64,000 nucleotides of DNA from NCBI GenBank assembly GCA_019096065.1, contig JAGUCH010000004.1, forward strand, positions 7,068,001 through 7,132,000, in the 5' to 3' direction. The position numbers were made by a program, and so were the translations under genes. The DNA comes from Paracyclopina nana (Eukaryota; Arthropoda; Copepoda; Cyclopoida; Cyclopettidae). This document shows positions 10,361-21,800 of this stretch, piece by piece. The notes beneath the pieces were generated by a model that worked only from the letters and a program-made list of their open reading frames with translations, ran no database searches and was not told the origin of the DNA. Within the stretch, counting starts at the first letter, position 1; each line of letters starts with the position of its first letter.

Positions 10361-13042
10361 ATGGAGTCGCTGATTCCTGTCATCAACAAATTGCAAGATG
10401 TTTTCAACACAGTGGGCGCTGATTCAATTCATCTGCCTCAAATTGTCGTCGTGGGATCTCAAGTAATCTAATACACCCTCACAGTCCGGCCATTTTTCTC
10501 CACTTCCTTATCTAGAGCTCTGGAAAAAGTTCAGTCATCGAGGCTTTAGTGGGCCGTTCCATTTTGCCACGTGGAACTGGAATTGTGACCCGGAGGCCGC
10601 TGGTTTTGCAATTGGTGTATTGTCCCAAAGATGACAAAATCCACCGAACTCCTGAGGATGGTAAAGCCAATTTCTAAATCGCTGAGGGGTGGTTCATTTA
10701 TGTTTTCCATTCAGGCACCGTTGACCTGGACGAATGGGCCCAATTTTTGCACACCAAAAACAAAGTGTACACTGATCCCGATGAAATTCGCAAAGAAATT
10801 GAGAGGGAGACTGACCGAATGGCTGGTGACAACAAGGGCATATGTCCCGAGCCAATTTCACTCAAGTTTTACTCCACCAAAGTCCTCAGCTTGACCATGG
10901 TGGATTTGCCAGGAATGACCAAAGTTCCAGTGGGTGACCAGCCAGAGGACATTGAGGGCCAAATCAGATCTCTGATCAACAAGTACATCTCGAACCCCAA
11001 TTCAATCATTTTGGCTGTCTCTGCAGCCAATGCTGACATTGCCACGTCAGAAAGCATCAAAATTGCTCGTGATGTCGATCCAGACGGCAGACGTACTTTG
11101 GCTGTCATCACCAAACTTGATCTCATGGATGCTGGTGAGTTCTAGAAGCAACATAAAATGAATCATTTTCAAAGTTGTCTTCGGTTAGGTACTGATGCAA
11201 TTGATATTCTTTGTGGACGTGTCATACCAGTCAAGCTAGGCATCATTGGCGTGATAAACCGGTCTCAGCAAGACATCAAGGACAACAAGAGCATCACTGA
11301 TCAGCTCAAGGATGAGGCCTCCTTTCTGCAACGCAAATACCCAACTTTGGCCACTCGAAATGGCACCCCTTTCCTGGCCAAGACCTTGAATAGGCTCTTG
11401 ATGCATCACATCCGTGATTGTCTGCCTGAGCTCAAGACAAGGGTGAATGTCATGGCAGCTCAGTTCCAGTCCCTTCTCAACTCTTATGGAGATGATGTCA
11501 TTGATAAGAACACCACCTTGTTGCAAATCATCACCAAATTTGCTTCGTCTTACGTGGCCACACTTGAGGGAACCTCACACTACATTGAAACTTCCGAGCT
11601 GTAAGCAAACTAAAATGTGCATAAATGCAAAGCTGTATTGGTTGTTTTAAGGTGCGGAGGTGCAAGGATCTGCTACATTTTTCATGAGACGTTTGGTCGT
11701 ACTCTGGATTCAATCCACCCTTTGACAGGTCTGACTAGCATGGACATTTTGACTGCAATCCGCAATGCCACTGGACCAAGGCCAGCCTTGTTTGTGCCCG
11801 AGGTCTCTTTCGAGTTGTTGGTAAAGAGGCAAATCCGGAGGCTTGAGGAGCCTTCCATGCGATGCATCGAATTAGTCCATGAGGAAATGCAGCGGATTAT
11901 CCAGCATTGTGGCAATGAAGTTCAGCAAGAAATGATGAGGTTCCCCAGACTGCATGAGAAAATCATTGACGTTGTGACAAACCTGTTGAGGTAAGAAGGC
12001 CCTTAGGCATAAAATTTGAATATTTATCTTGCAGAATTTTTTTCATAGGTCAAGGTTGTCTCCAGCCAATTCCATGGTTGAAAACATAGTTGCCATAGAG
12101 CTGTCTTATATCAACACAAAGCATCCAGATTTCCAACGTGAAGCTGCCATAGTAGGAACCTTGATGGCTACAAGCCTTGATGACTTCAGGGGGAGCATGA
12201 AATCCTCCTCATCTTCATCCATGCACAAACCTGCTAAAAATAGACCAGTGCAGTTTGCCAATCCTCCCTTGGCCAATGGGGATGAGCCATCGTCCAAAGT
12301 AAGTTGATTATTCAATGACCGTACCCTTAATACTGCCATTTTCAAGGCATCTAAGGATGGATCTGTGAATTCCAACAATTGGATATCTAATTTGCTACCT
12401 GCTCCTAAAAATGACCAAGAACAATTACAGCAGCAGCAACAAAAGTCCGGAGAGGATTCTGTGTCATCCCAGCAAACGTCTAAGGAGGCCTCACCTGCCA
12501 ACACTCCTATGCATAATTTGAGACAATCCGAAGCTGCCAACAACATGCACAGTCCTCAAAAGCCAGTGAACTTGTTGCCAGAGGTGCCAGAGTCATCCAC
12601 TGGGCGGAAACTGAGTGACCGAGAGCGAAGAGACTGCGAAGTCATTGGTACTTCCTTTGGTCAAGCCAATTTGGAATTCAATCATTTTTATTTTTATTTT
12701 TCAGAGCGACTCATCAAGTCGTATTTTTACATTGTTCGGAAAAGCATCCAAGACAGTGTGCCCAAGGCCATTATGCATTTCCTTGTCAACTTTGTCAAGG
12801 ACAATTTGCAATCTGAGCTCGTGTCATCCCTTTATAAGCAGGAGGAAATCTCTTCCCTCTTGTCTGAATCAGAGCATATTGGACAAAGGCGAAAGGAGGC
12901 TGCTGAAATGCTCCAGGTGAGTACCTCTGTTTGGTATTTCTTACATACATATTCTTTTCCAATTTTTTAAATATTTCAATTTCAGGCGCTTCAAAAGGCT
13001 GGCCAAATCATCAGTGAAATCCGAGAAACGCATGTATGGTAA
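10361..13042 (+). CDS. DNM1L: dynamin-related protein 1 (DRP1/DNM1L), 9 exons
   Basis: Large GTPase that assembles on mitochondria and peroxisomes and drives their division. Exons 10361-10462, 10516-10660, 10715-11134, 11189-11600, 11652-11990, 12049-12298, 12347-12647, 12705-12916 and 12986-13042 keep phase to 745 residues (human isoform 1 is 736). The GTPase domain shows the P-loop GSQSSGKSS (residues ~32-40), switch [14 protein letters not shown] (G3) and TKLDLMD (G4). The middle domain/stalk runs to ~500. A variable, low-complexity Ser/Gln-rich insert (residues ~520-650) takes the place of a PH domain, as in DRP1. The GTPase effector domain follows ([16 protein letters not shown]...) and the protein ends [16 protein letters not shown] lies ~40 bp after the stop. 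Divergent from MRPL46. Confidence 0.95.
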
Positions 13043-13200
13043 AAGAAACCCAAGTTCTTCTTATATAGCTGTAGTTCAAAAATAAACAAAATCAACTTTT
13101 CCTGCTCAAGCTATTTTTCATTTTTACTTGTGTATGCTTTGAGTGTTGTGCTATAATTCATCTACTAGTCTCCTATAATAAAAAAATTGGCAAATTGTGT

Positions 13201-15907
13201 TCAAGCTCTTTCTTTTGTATTTTCACTTTTTCTTATCCTTTCAAGAGCAAAATTCAAGTTCTGGATATCATTTTTTGACACCAAATCAGGGAAGTCTTGG
13301 GCAAATTTCTCAAAGGAGTTGACATACCAAGCTGGAGCATATTTCACTTGGTAACCATAGCTCGCAAAAAGTTCCTCACCAGCTCTGATATCTTGGAGTG
13401 CCAGACCAGCCCAAATCAAGCCAAACCTAGGCGAGTCCAATTCAATGAATTGAGCATTGGGAGCAAATTTGTGGTTGATTTTGTGGCCTAGTGTGGCTTT
13501 GTACTTCGACATCATTGAACCATCTTCATGTGACAAATAAATGAATATGTCACAATATGTTAGATGACCTCTAAAAGTCAACCTTTAAAAACCCTTGGTT
13601 AAGAAATTTCAGAATTAAAATAGTTACACGTAAGCCCACGTGGATATATCTTCATGGCCCTTGGCACCCATCATTTCCATGATTTTTTGATGAAGTTCAT
13701 TCCCTTGGAATAATTTGCCACTGTAAACTGTAAACACTGTGTTCTTTGGTATGTCGACTTTGGCAAACACTCCCTGTCCTGAATTGGGCTCCTGAGATTC
13801 TTTTACTAGTATGTACTTGTTATCCAGGGGATCCTGCATTAGTGGTTGATCTCCATATGATTGTTCTGTGGGCTGGTCATAGTGGTAAATTTGGCTTTTT
13901 TCAGTTTGGCCAAACTCCAAAGTCATTATTCCATCCGGATTGCATTGAGCTTTCAAGATATTTGCCTCTCTTCCATAAATCTAGTGAAGATACATATGAT
14001 TTTAAATTATGAAAGGTATAATTTGAGAAATTTTTATGTACCATAACTCCTTTTGTGAATTGGCCAGTCTTAGCAAGTTGAAAATCAGGATATATGTAAG
14101 CCACATTTTTCCCAGTGAATTCACCATGACCATCTACTTGGCCATAAATCCATGATCCTCCAGTAAGTCCTCTCCAACAAATCCCATGAGGTAACCCCCT
14201 TTCATACTTGCCTATGAAGGCTAATCCTTCAGTGTTCACAGAAGATGAGCAATGATCAAATCGATGATTGGTGACAATGCCAAAGATTTGAACCAGTCCA
14301 TGCAATGAGCCATTCTTTAATGTGCCAAATATTACGATGCCTCCTTTATATCTTTTCAATGGGGCCAAAAGCTAAAAATTACAAAAGGTATGTACAACAA
14401 TAAAGAAATATTTTTGATTAATTCCTTTAAAATACCTGTCCTGATTCATTTTTGCCTTCAGGCTGAAATTTAAAAGTTGAAATAGCAATTGTGATCCTTG
14501 TTCTCCATCTGGGATCCTGAGCTGAGAGTGGATCTATTTTGGCAAATATTGATCCATTGATCATATCACCACGAAAAAGCAAATCCCCACTAATTGACTC
14601 AATGTAAAGCTTTCTGTGCCCAAAATCAGGTCTCCCATCCAACTGACTGAATGTCAAATTAAGCACAGGATTCTTCATGTCAAAAGGCTCCAGAGAAGTG
14701 AATTGATTTGCCAGCAAATCCGGATTCTGGCAACTTAGCATCCACTCTTCTAAACCTTTTTTTGAGTCATTAGAAGGAATGCATGGTAATGTTTCCAAAT
14801 TATTCAATGTTGGTGCAATTTGACATTCTGCTGATTCCACTGATAATTCACAGCCATTCATGGTGAATTTTGGCATTTCTTGCATATCTCTGCAATTGGC
14901 TTTAAAGTTTTTGTCACCAATGATGCAACTTTGAAATGCATTGAACTTCATTGAAGTCACCACACATCTTGGGCCAATTTGTTCTTGCTGACATGCCAAA
15001 TATAAGCTATCCCCTTCAATTTTCATCAATAAATGACCTGGAATAGAAAAATTTTTAGAAATCATGAGAAGTCTGGCTCCATTGAAGCGTGGTTGATTTA
15101 AGAGTTATAAAGCCACAATATGCAATAAATCAAGAGTTCAGCGACTGTGAAAGAAAAATCATATATAGTACTTTACCTGAGCCATCTACCATTTCCTGTA
15201 TAGTGCTGCTATTTTGAGAAAATCTTCGCAAAATTCCGGATAATTTTCCATTTTTGGCCTTTCCTACAGCATACCCACCATCTTTGAAATGAACCTTAAA
15301 TAGCCCCTGAAAATTGGCCAGGATAGTATTTTTCAATTGGTTGGATTTAAAAAGAAATTACTTACTTCCAGAGAATCATTGTGAAAAGCTCCAGATATCT
15401 TGAGCACTGAATCAAGGCCAATGTTCAAACATTTCCCAGTTTTCAGCCCATGATTCAACTTTGCATCATGGGCATTTTTGCTTGCGGGAAAAGTGAGTAT
15501 AGAAGGTCCATTAAAAGCATCATTTCCACTCTTTTCAATTCCATCTTTGGCCTATAGAAGAAAAGTAACTTCCATTTTCCAACATTTTTTAAATAGGCTG
15601 ATTTTGTACTTAATATATATTCTTTTTTCTGTTGCATTTAGCAGAGCAGTTATTTGCAAGTTTTTAAATGTATAATTTCAGATTGACATTTCTTATAGGT
15701 TCATCATACCTTATAGCTATAGGCAAATAATGCATCCTTTGTGTTACACTGCACAATTTTGATGAGGTCAAGCCCAACAATTTCTTCTTTTGTCAATGGG
15801 CAATCAACTTTAGGGTCACTTACAGCCTTTAACCAATTTCCCATGTCCTCTTGTAAACGTGAATTCACAATTTGAATTAATGCTACAATGAGCCAAATTT
15901 GTCTCAT
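13201..15907 (-). CDS. SETD7-like MORN + SET protein with an N-terminal signal peptide (7 exons)
   Basis: Exons 15907-15710, 15551-15366, 15306-15177, 15037-14436, 14371-14042, 13980-13628 and 13570-13201 join in phase to 722 residues, about twice human SETD7 (366). Residues 1-16 (MRQIWLIVALIQIVNS) look like a signal peptide. MORN-type strands follow (LEGLFKVHFKDGGYAVG, ~125-145), then a ~200-residue cysteine-rich, N-glycosylation-site-containing insert of unknown fold. A second MORN block matches SETD7 closely (GLPHGICWRGL, GSWIYGQVDGHGEFTGKNVAYIYPD). The C-terminal SET domain has the YSG tyrosine, LGHKINHKFAPN, SPRFG, EELFASYGY and the AWY tryptophan. The position of SET7/9 Tyr305 is Phe here. 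SETD7 is normally a nuclear/cytosolic lysine methyltransferase, so a secretory leader is unexpected. Family assignment is firm; location and substrate are inference. Confidence 0.82.
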
Positions 15908-16356
15908 TATCAGCAACTTTTCTGATCAATTCTAACTGCCTGATCTTCAGATCATCTGAAACAAGACTGAAAGTCTTCTGGCAGGTTCCGCTAGGTGCAC
16001 ATGTACCCAGTCAGGCACATGGTTTACTTATAAGAAGAGCAGAAACATTTGAAGGAAAAAGCAACTTCAATTAATGAGCAAAAATTGGGGCAATTAATGA
16101 AAAAAAAAAATATTTACGGATTTTGGTCTCCTTGAAAAAAAGTAAACTACAAAAATGCATACCTATTATATTGTGTAACATGATTTTTCCCATGTCTGGA
16201 CCAAATTTTGTTGCTCTTGTAAATTTTAATTTTTGTCAAGGGTCATTGAAAATATGAGCAGCTAGCTGCCAGCCTAATTAGCAAATGACAAAAACATGCT
16301 AATTAAACAGTGCCAAATCTCAACTCAAGACAGACTGAACATAAATAAATCATAAA
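15908..16356. promoter_or_regulatory. divergent spacer between the SETD7-like gene and the 7TM gene
   Basis: A 449-bp spacer between two head-to-head genes must contain both promoters. TTATAAGAAGAG near 16028 could be a TATA element for either. I see no recognised operator. Confidence 0.35.
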
Positions 16357-17417
16357 ATGAGCCTGCAATTCATACCATTTGAAAATTCCACAAATTTGCA
16401 ATCTTTTCATGAAGACCAAGCCATCATTGTAAATTATTTTGAGGAGAAAAGGAGCATTTTAGTTGGTGAGAAAATAGATAGGCCTTGTACTTATACACAT
16501 AAGAAAATATCTTGCATTTCAGGCATATCAATTATTCTGTCAGGAAGTGTTTTAGTCGGATTTAGTCTGTACCCTCCAATCATTTGGTATGAACGGTTTG
16601 GCGGCGATCCCATGAAAAGGACCATTTTGAATGAGCTCATTTCATTGCTGTCATTGGGTGCAATCTTCGTTGGCATCTTCCTGTGTTTGCCCTGGATCTT
16701 CAGAGCTCTGCTCGGTCCTCTCGACCCTCATTTAGTTTGGCTTGTCTTCACAGTTGGCAAGACTAGCCTTGGCATGTTCACAGCTTTGGGATTCCTTCAG
16801 TATGAGCTCTTTCGCTACTTGAGCATTTGCATCTGGAGAAGAATGCCACCCATCAATGATTTGTTTTTCGGACTCTTCCTTGGAATCTTGAACACTGTGC
16901 TGGGCCTGTTTTATGGCCTCTGCCAAAATATTGGAGACACCCATGGGCAAGAGCTTGAATTCATGCTCACTGGAATCCGGATTCGAGCTCATGGAGTAAA
17001 ATTCAAGTTTGTCATAGAACTCTTATATTTGATATACCAAATTTAGAACAAAAATTATTTAGGTTTTATCAGACAATTGGAATGTTAGTGCTCACAATTT
17101 CTGCTGCCTTAGAAATGCACATTTTCTATGTCAATCGACACATGAAGGAACTTGGTAAAATTCCCCAACCTCAAAGTGATCAACATTTCAACAGCCAAGC
17201 CAGAAACAAACTGATAGCATTTTCTAAGGCTGCTTTTGTTCAGGCAATCATGGCATGCTTGAGCATCATTCCATTTTTGTTCTTTGAAGCTGGAAAAAGA
17301 GCTTGGCTAGTTCAATTGGTGGGATTCAACTATGTGAGTGTGGACATCCTCATTGTTGCCCCCATTAGTGTCCACTTGCAAAATCCACACATCTTTAGGC
17401 AATTTTTGGGGCAATGA
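16357..17417 (+). CDS. orphan seven-transmembrane receptor-like protein (3 exons)
   Basis: Exons 16357-16465, 16523-17006 and 17063-17417 give 315 residues with seven clear hydrophobic segments. An N-terminal tail of ~36 residues contains the sequon NST. The helices are roughly ISIILSGSVLVGFSLY, ISLLSLGAIFVGIFLCLPW, a long third helix ending LGFLQYELFRYLSI, LFFGLFLGILNTVLGLFY, QTIGMLVLTISAALEMHIF, VQAIMACLSIIPFLFFEA and FNYVSVDILIVAPISV. Basic residues (WRRM, RHMKE, KHLQNP-like tail) lie on alternate loops. Length, helix-3 end and the last helix with D, P and a following NPH resemble small rhodopsin-like receptors, including nematode-type chemoreceptors. It lacks the canonical DRY and NPxxY motifs. 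It is not an insect gustatory receptor by its C-terminus. Ligand and family are unassigned. Confidence 0.7.
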
Positions 17418-18856
17418 GCAAAATAACAAGAAGAACAGCCAAGTCAAATAGATTGACTTTTGCTGCATTTTTTACATGAAATGCTCACTAATTAGCATCA
17501 AATGCCTGCAGAATTTTACTCTTTTAAGTGTTTCTCTAAAGTTGCACAATTGTGCTTGGCATGCAATGCCAAAGGATCAATTTTCAACCCCTTCTTCATG
17601 CACAGTTGTTGATTAGCATCCTTTGTCGTTGGCTGTATGTGGTGAGTACTTGAGCTCACAGCTGGAAGTCCAAAATTTCACTTTATATTTACAACCCTCA
17701 TAATAATAGAAGTATGAGGGAAAAAAGGCAAAAGTTTTACACTTGAATGACTGCAATATTGCTTCAATTGAGGAGATATCATATTTTCTCTAAATGAAAT
17801 TGAGGCCAATTGAAAAGCCCTGACTTGGCATATTATTAACTTCATCTTAACCCAATTTGGCCTGAAATTCACCAAATGCCGGACAATTACCGAACTTTTT
17901 GTTATGATTTGGACGAACTGGTAAAAGTGCTTCCAGAGTGGCAAAAGCATGAGCAGAAATTAGGAGTAAGTGGCTTTTTCCTTAATGTGACTGGTGACAA
18001 ACTGGTGAACATTTCTGAGACTTACTTCAATAGTCTGACTTGGCCAATTTAGAAGGTACATTACATGAAACTCAATCTTTTTTGCAGAATTGCTTGATGA
18101 GGAGATGATGATTTCAAGCAAGCTGTACACACATCCATGTAATAAACATCATGTGCTTGCTCAAATCTGCTAAGCTCGTTACTTTTACTGTGTGACCCAC
18201 AGAAAAGCTAGCCAAGTTTATTTGCCCATAATTTCACCCTTCACAGCTCACATCCAAATGCTAAATTTCAAACTGACTTCTACAACAACTGCATTACTTT
18301 CTGTTCTGCTAAAAATCAGACTTTCTTCAAAATTGTTTTAAAAATTAGCTAAATTATGTTAAAGAAATCACACTACAATAGTACTAAAAATTTTTTAACC
18401 TCACTTCTAAAATTGCATTCTTTTACCCTAAGTACAACAAAGAAATGCAATGAAACTGATTATTTTGCCAAAAGGTCAATTTTAAGAAAGATGAACAATA
18501 TATCTTAAGAAAGGTGTTTAACTTCAAAAAAATAAAGTAGATTTTGTTTAATGATCAGTTAAGTTGGCTAAATACTCAGAAGCAAATCAGCTGTTTTTAT
18601 CCCAGTTTTTACTTAAGAGCAGGAATTGAAAATTGCTTCTGAGGGGTTCACCCTGTAATAAAGTGTAGTGCGCGCCGCTCATTTCAAGCCCATATGACAC
18701 CGCACTATGCTACACTAAGTAAAGTAGTTGCTTCTCAGCTGCTAGCAAGGCATGTAACAGCAGACAAATCAAAATTGTAGAAGTGTGACCTAAAAAAAGT
18801 TTGCACAAACTTGTTTCCATTCCTCATTCAAAATGATGTCAATTTAAAGCAGCAGC
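17418..18856. other. intergenic region upstream of fibrillin
   Basis: About 1.4 kb of AT-rich DNA with no supported gene. A small GC-richer patch (GTAGTGCGCGCCGCTCATT) near 18664-18683 lies ~175 bp before the fibrillin ATG and may be part of its promoter. Confidence 0.45.
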
Positions 18857-21800
18857 ATGGAAGTGGTGAGAGTGATTTTGGCGCTGCTGGCTCTTTTCGC
18901 GGTCAGCTGTCGCGCGGGCTCGTCTGCCGGCCGGCCAAACGGGCTGGTGCGCTACCAGCGCGGTGACCAAGGGCCAGATGATGACCTTGACCTTCATCAG
19001 CACCACACAAGCCAAACTACTGACCTCATTATTACCCCAACTGGACCAAATGTGTGCAGGTCAAGGTCAAAAACCTTCTGCTGTCCGGGCTGGCACCAAA
19101 GAGGTGGCAGCGGACTGTGCTTGGTGCCAGTGTGCACCTCTGACAGGTGCGGCACCGGCGGCAGGTGCATCAAGCCCAATTTGTGCCTTTGTGAAGGTGG
19201 AAGGATAGCCACGAATTGTGGCTCTTCAAATGGAGGCATTGACAATGGGGGTAAATAAATGGGATATACTCACCCATATTTTAAATTCTTCTATGTAGAG
19301 CGTAAATTGGAGGAAAACATCAGATATTAGCAGCTTTTTCATTTAAAAAAAAATTGGCCTTCCGCTACCGAAAAGTAATATTACACTGTAGACTTTAGAT
19401 TATCGCATTAGTTTTGTGCTTAAAAATATGGGTTTTTTTGAATTCTAAAAATTGCATGTTTACTACTAGAATTGTGGTGCGTAGGGCAAATTTAAGGAAA
19501 AAGCTTTGAAAAGTGATTTTTGCCTGCAGATTTTTTGTACCCAGATTTTCCTGACTTTTATGATGAGCTCGTAAAAAATGCTAATCATTTGCTCGTTATA
19601 GGTCTAGTATGTATGAAAATGACCGCTAAATTGTGTTGGTTTTGCTAAGCCATTTTTTATCTTGATTTCATCAGACATTCTGTCATTACCATTTTTTAGC
19701 TTTGATACTGAAATGACTCGTTTGAATGGTTAGGTATTTTCCCAATTCAATTAAAGTGTTAATTGAAAATTATGCTTAGCTCATGTTTTAATTTTTGGCC
19801 CAAACATTAACCTGATGGGAAGCTTAACACAGCCGAAATTCCCCATAAAAAATGCATACTTTCTGAAATCTGATGTCCCAAGGGTTCATTTGGAAGTAAT
19901 ATTAAAATCCTAGCCTAGCGCTTACCATTGCACAGTGGGTCAAAAAGCCATTTTCACGCGCACAAGAAAATCCGCCAAATCGCCCGAATTCTCATTTAAC
20001 CTCCAATTTACAACTTCTAATTGGGTTGACTTCTTGGCTATGAAAAGAGCCAAAAATGGTTTGAATCGACAGATACATATTCAAATTTGACTTCAAAATC
20101 AAACTTTGCTTGAAAAAGTGTTCTGCTAGAAAAATGGTGGAATAGCCCTTTTTGGCCCTTTTTTGGTTCTCCATCACTTTTGATTGGTTTCAAATTGATT
20201 TGTTCTTTTATGAGTGAGAGGTCAATCAGACCCCATTTAATGATTATTCATCAAAATTGGCTGCGGAAATTTGCGGACTTGGGAGCCCTGAATGTTAGTT
20301 TTTAGCTTACGGCCCTATGAAAATTGACTCCTGCGATTTCGTGAGTTTTTTTCCCGTGCGCGTCCAGGAGGCATTTTGAGCCACTGTGCATTGCACAAGT
20401 TTTTCAATAATATCTAGAACCTTTAACTTTAATTTTCTAAAGATTGCTCATAGCAATGACCACTTAAAAAATCCCATATCTGGCTTTCTTTATTGCATAA
20501 GCGAGCCTGATGTGATATTTCAAAGGCTCATACTTATAACCACAGTAGGATAGCCTTGGCTTAAGTTGATTTTTCCTAGTCTGTATCTCATTAAGCCGTG
20601 ATATCAAAACCACTACCAAATGAACCCTCGGGACATAAGCTTCCAGAAAATATGCAGTTTTTATGGGGAATTTTGTCTGGGTTAGGCTACCCTTCAGGTT
20701 AATGTGCCCACCAATGTTTTGAAAAAATCTTCTTAACTTATTATTTTCTAAATTCTTTTATGATTAAAAGGCCTTCTTGGCTTCTCTGTTCATGAATGTC
20801 CATTATTAGTGATTGGTTAAAAGGGCTCATGAAGTTGAGGAGATACTTTAAAAGCATGCATGATAGAAAAAGGATCTCTTACTTCTCCAGTTGAAAAACC
20901 TCTCTCATTTCAGGTTGTAATGCTCAGTGTCTTAATGGTGGCTCTTGTAGAAACAACACCTGTGTTTGCAGGCCAGGCTACGCTGGGGACCATTGCCAAG
21001 AGCCAGTCTGCAAAAAACCTTGCGAAAATGGTGGAAGGTGCATAGGACCCAACCGGTGTGCCTGCATCTATGGCTACACTGGCAGATACTGTGAAATAGA
21101 CTACAGGTAATACAAAAAAAAATTTAATCTGTTAATTAGCAAACTATGCATCCAAATTGCAGGACTGGGCCTTGCTTTCGAAGGATTGAAAATGACCAGT
21201 GCACTGGTCAGCTTGAGGGAGTTGTTTGCACTAAGCAATTGTGCTGTGCCACCATAGGAAAGGCTTGGGGCCATCCATGTGAAAAGTGCCCCAGGGAGCT
21301 GTCATGCCAAGCAGGATTTCTCAGAAATGTCCACACTGGCAAGTGCATGGACATTAATGAGTGTGAAGCCATTCCAGGACTCTGCATTGGTGGTGAATGT
21401 AAGAATACACTAGGAGCCTTTGAGTGCATTTGCCCTGAAGGAAAGACAGTTGATGAAAATCATGTTTGCCAAGATGAAGATGAGTGTTCAGCCTTCAATG
21501 GTGGCAAGGAAATATGTCCACATGGCAGATGCATCAATAGAGATCCAGGATACATTTGCATCTGTGACCCAGGATACATCCCAGCCCAAGATCAAAAGTC
21601 TTGCTTAGATGCAAGGCAAGGATATTGCTACCCTGAAAACCAATGTCGACAAGACCCTCTGACTTTCAAAATGTCTAGAATGGATTGCTGCTGCAATTTT
21701 GGCTCATCATGGGGTGAAGATAAGTCAGACTGTGAGACTTGTCCTCAAGTTGGCTCAACAGAACAAAAAAGTCTGTGTGACTCAAGAATTATGAATGAAA

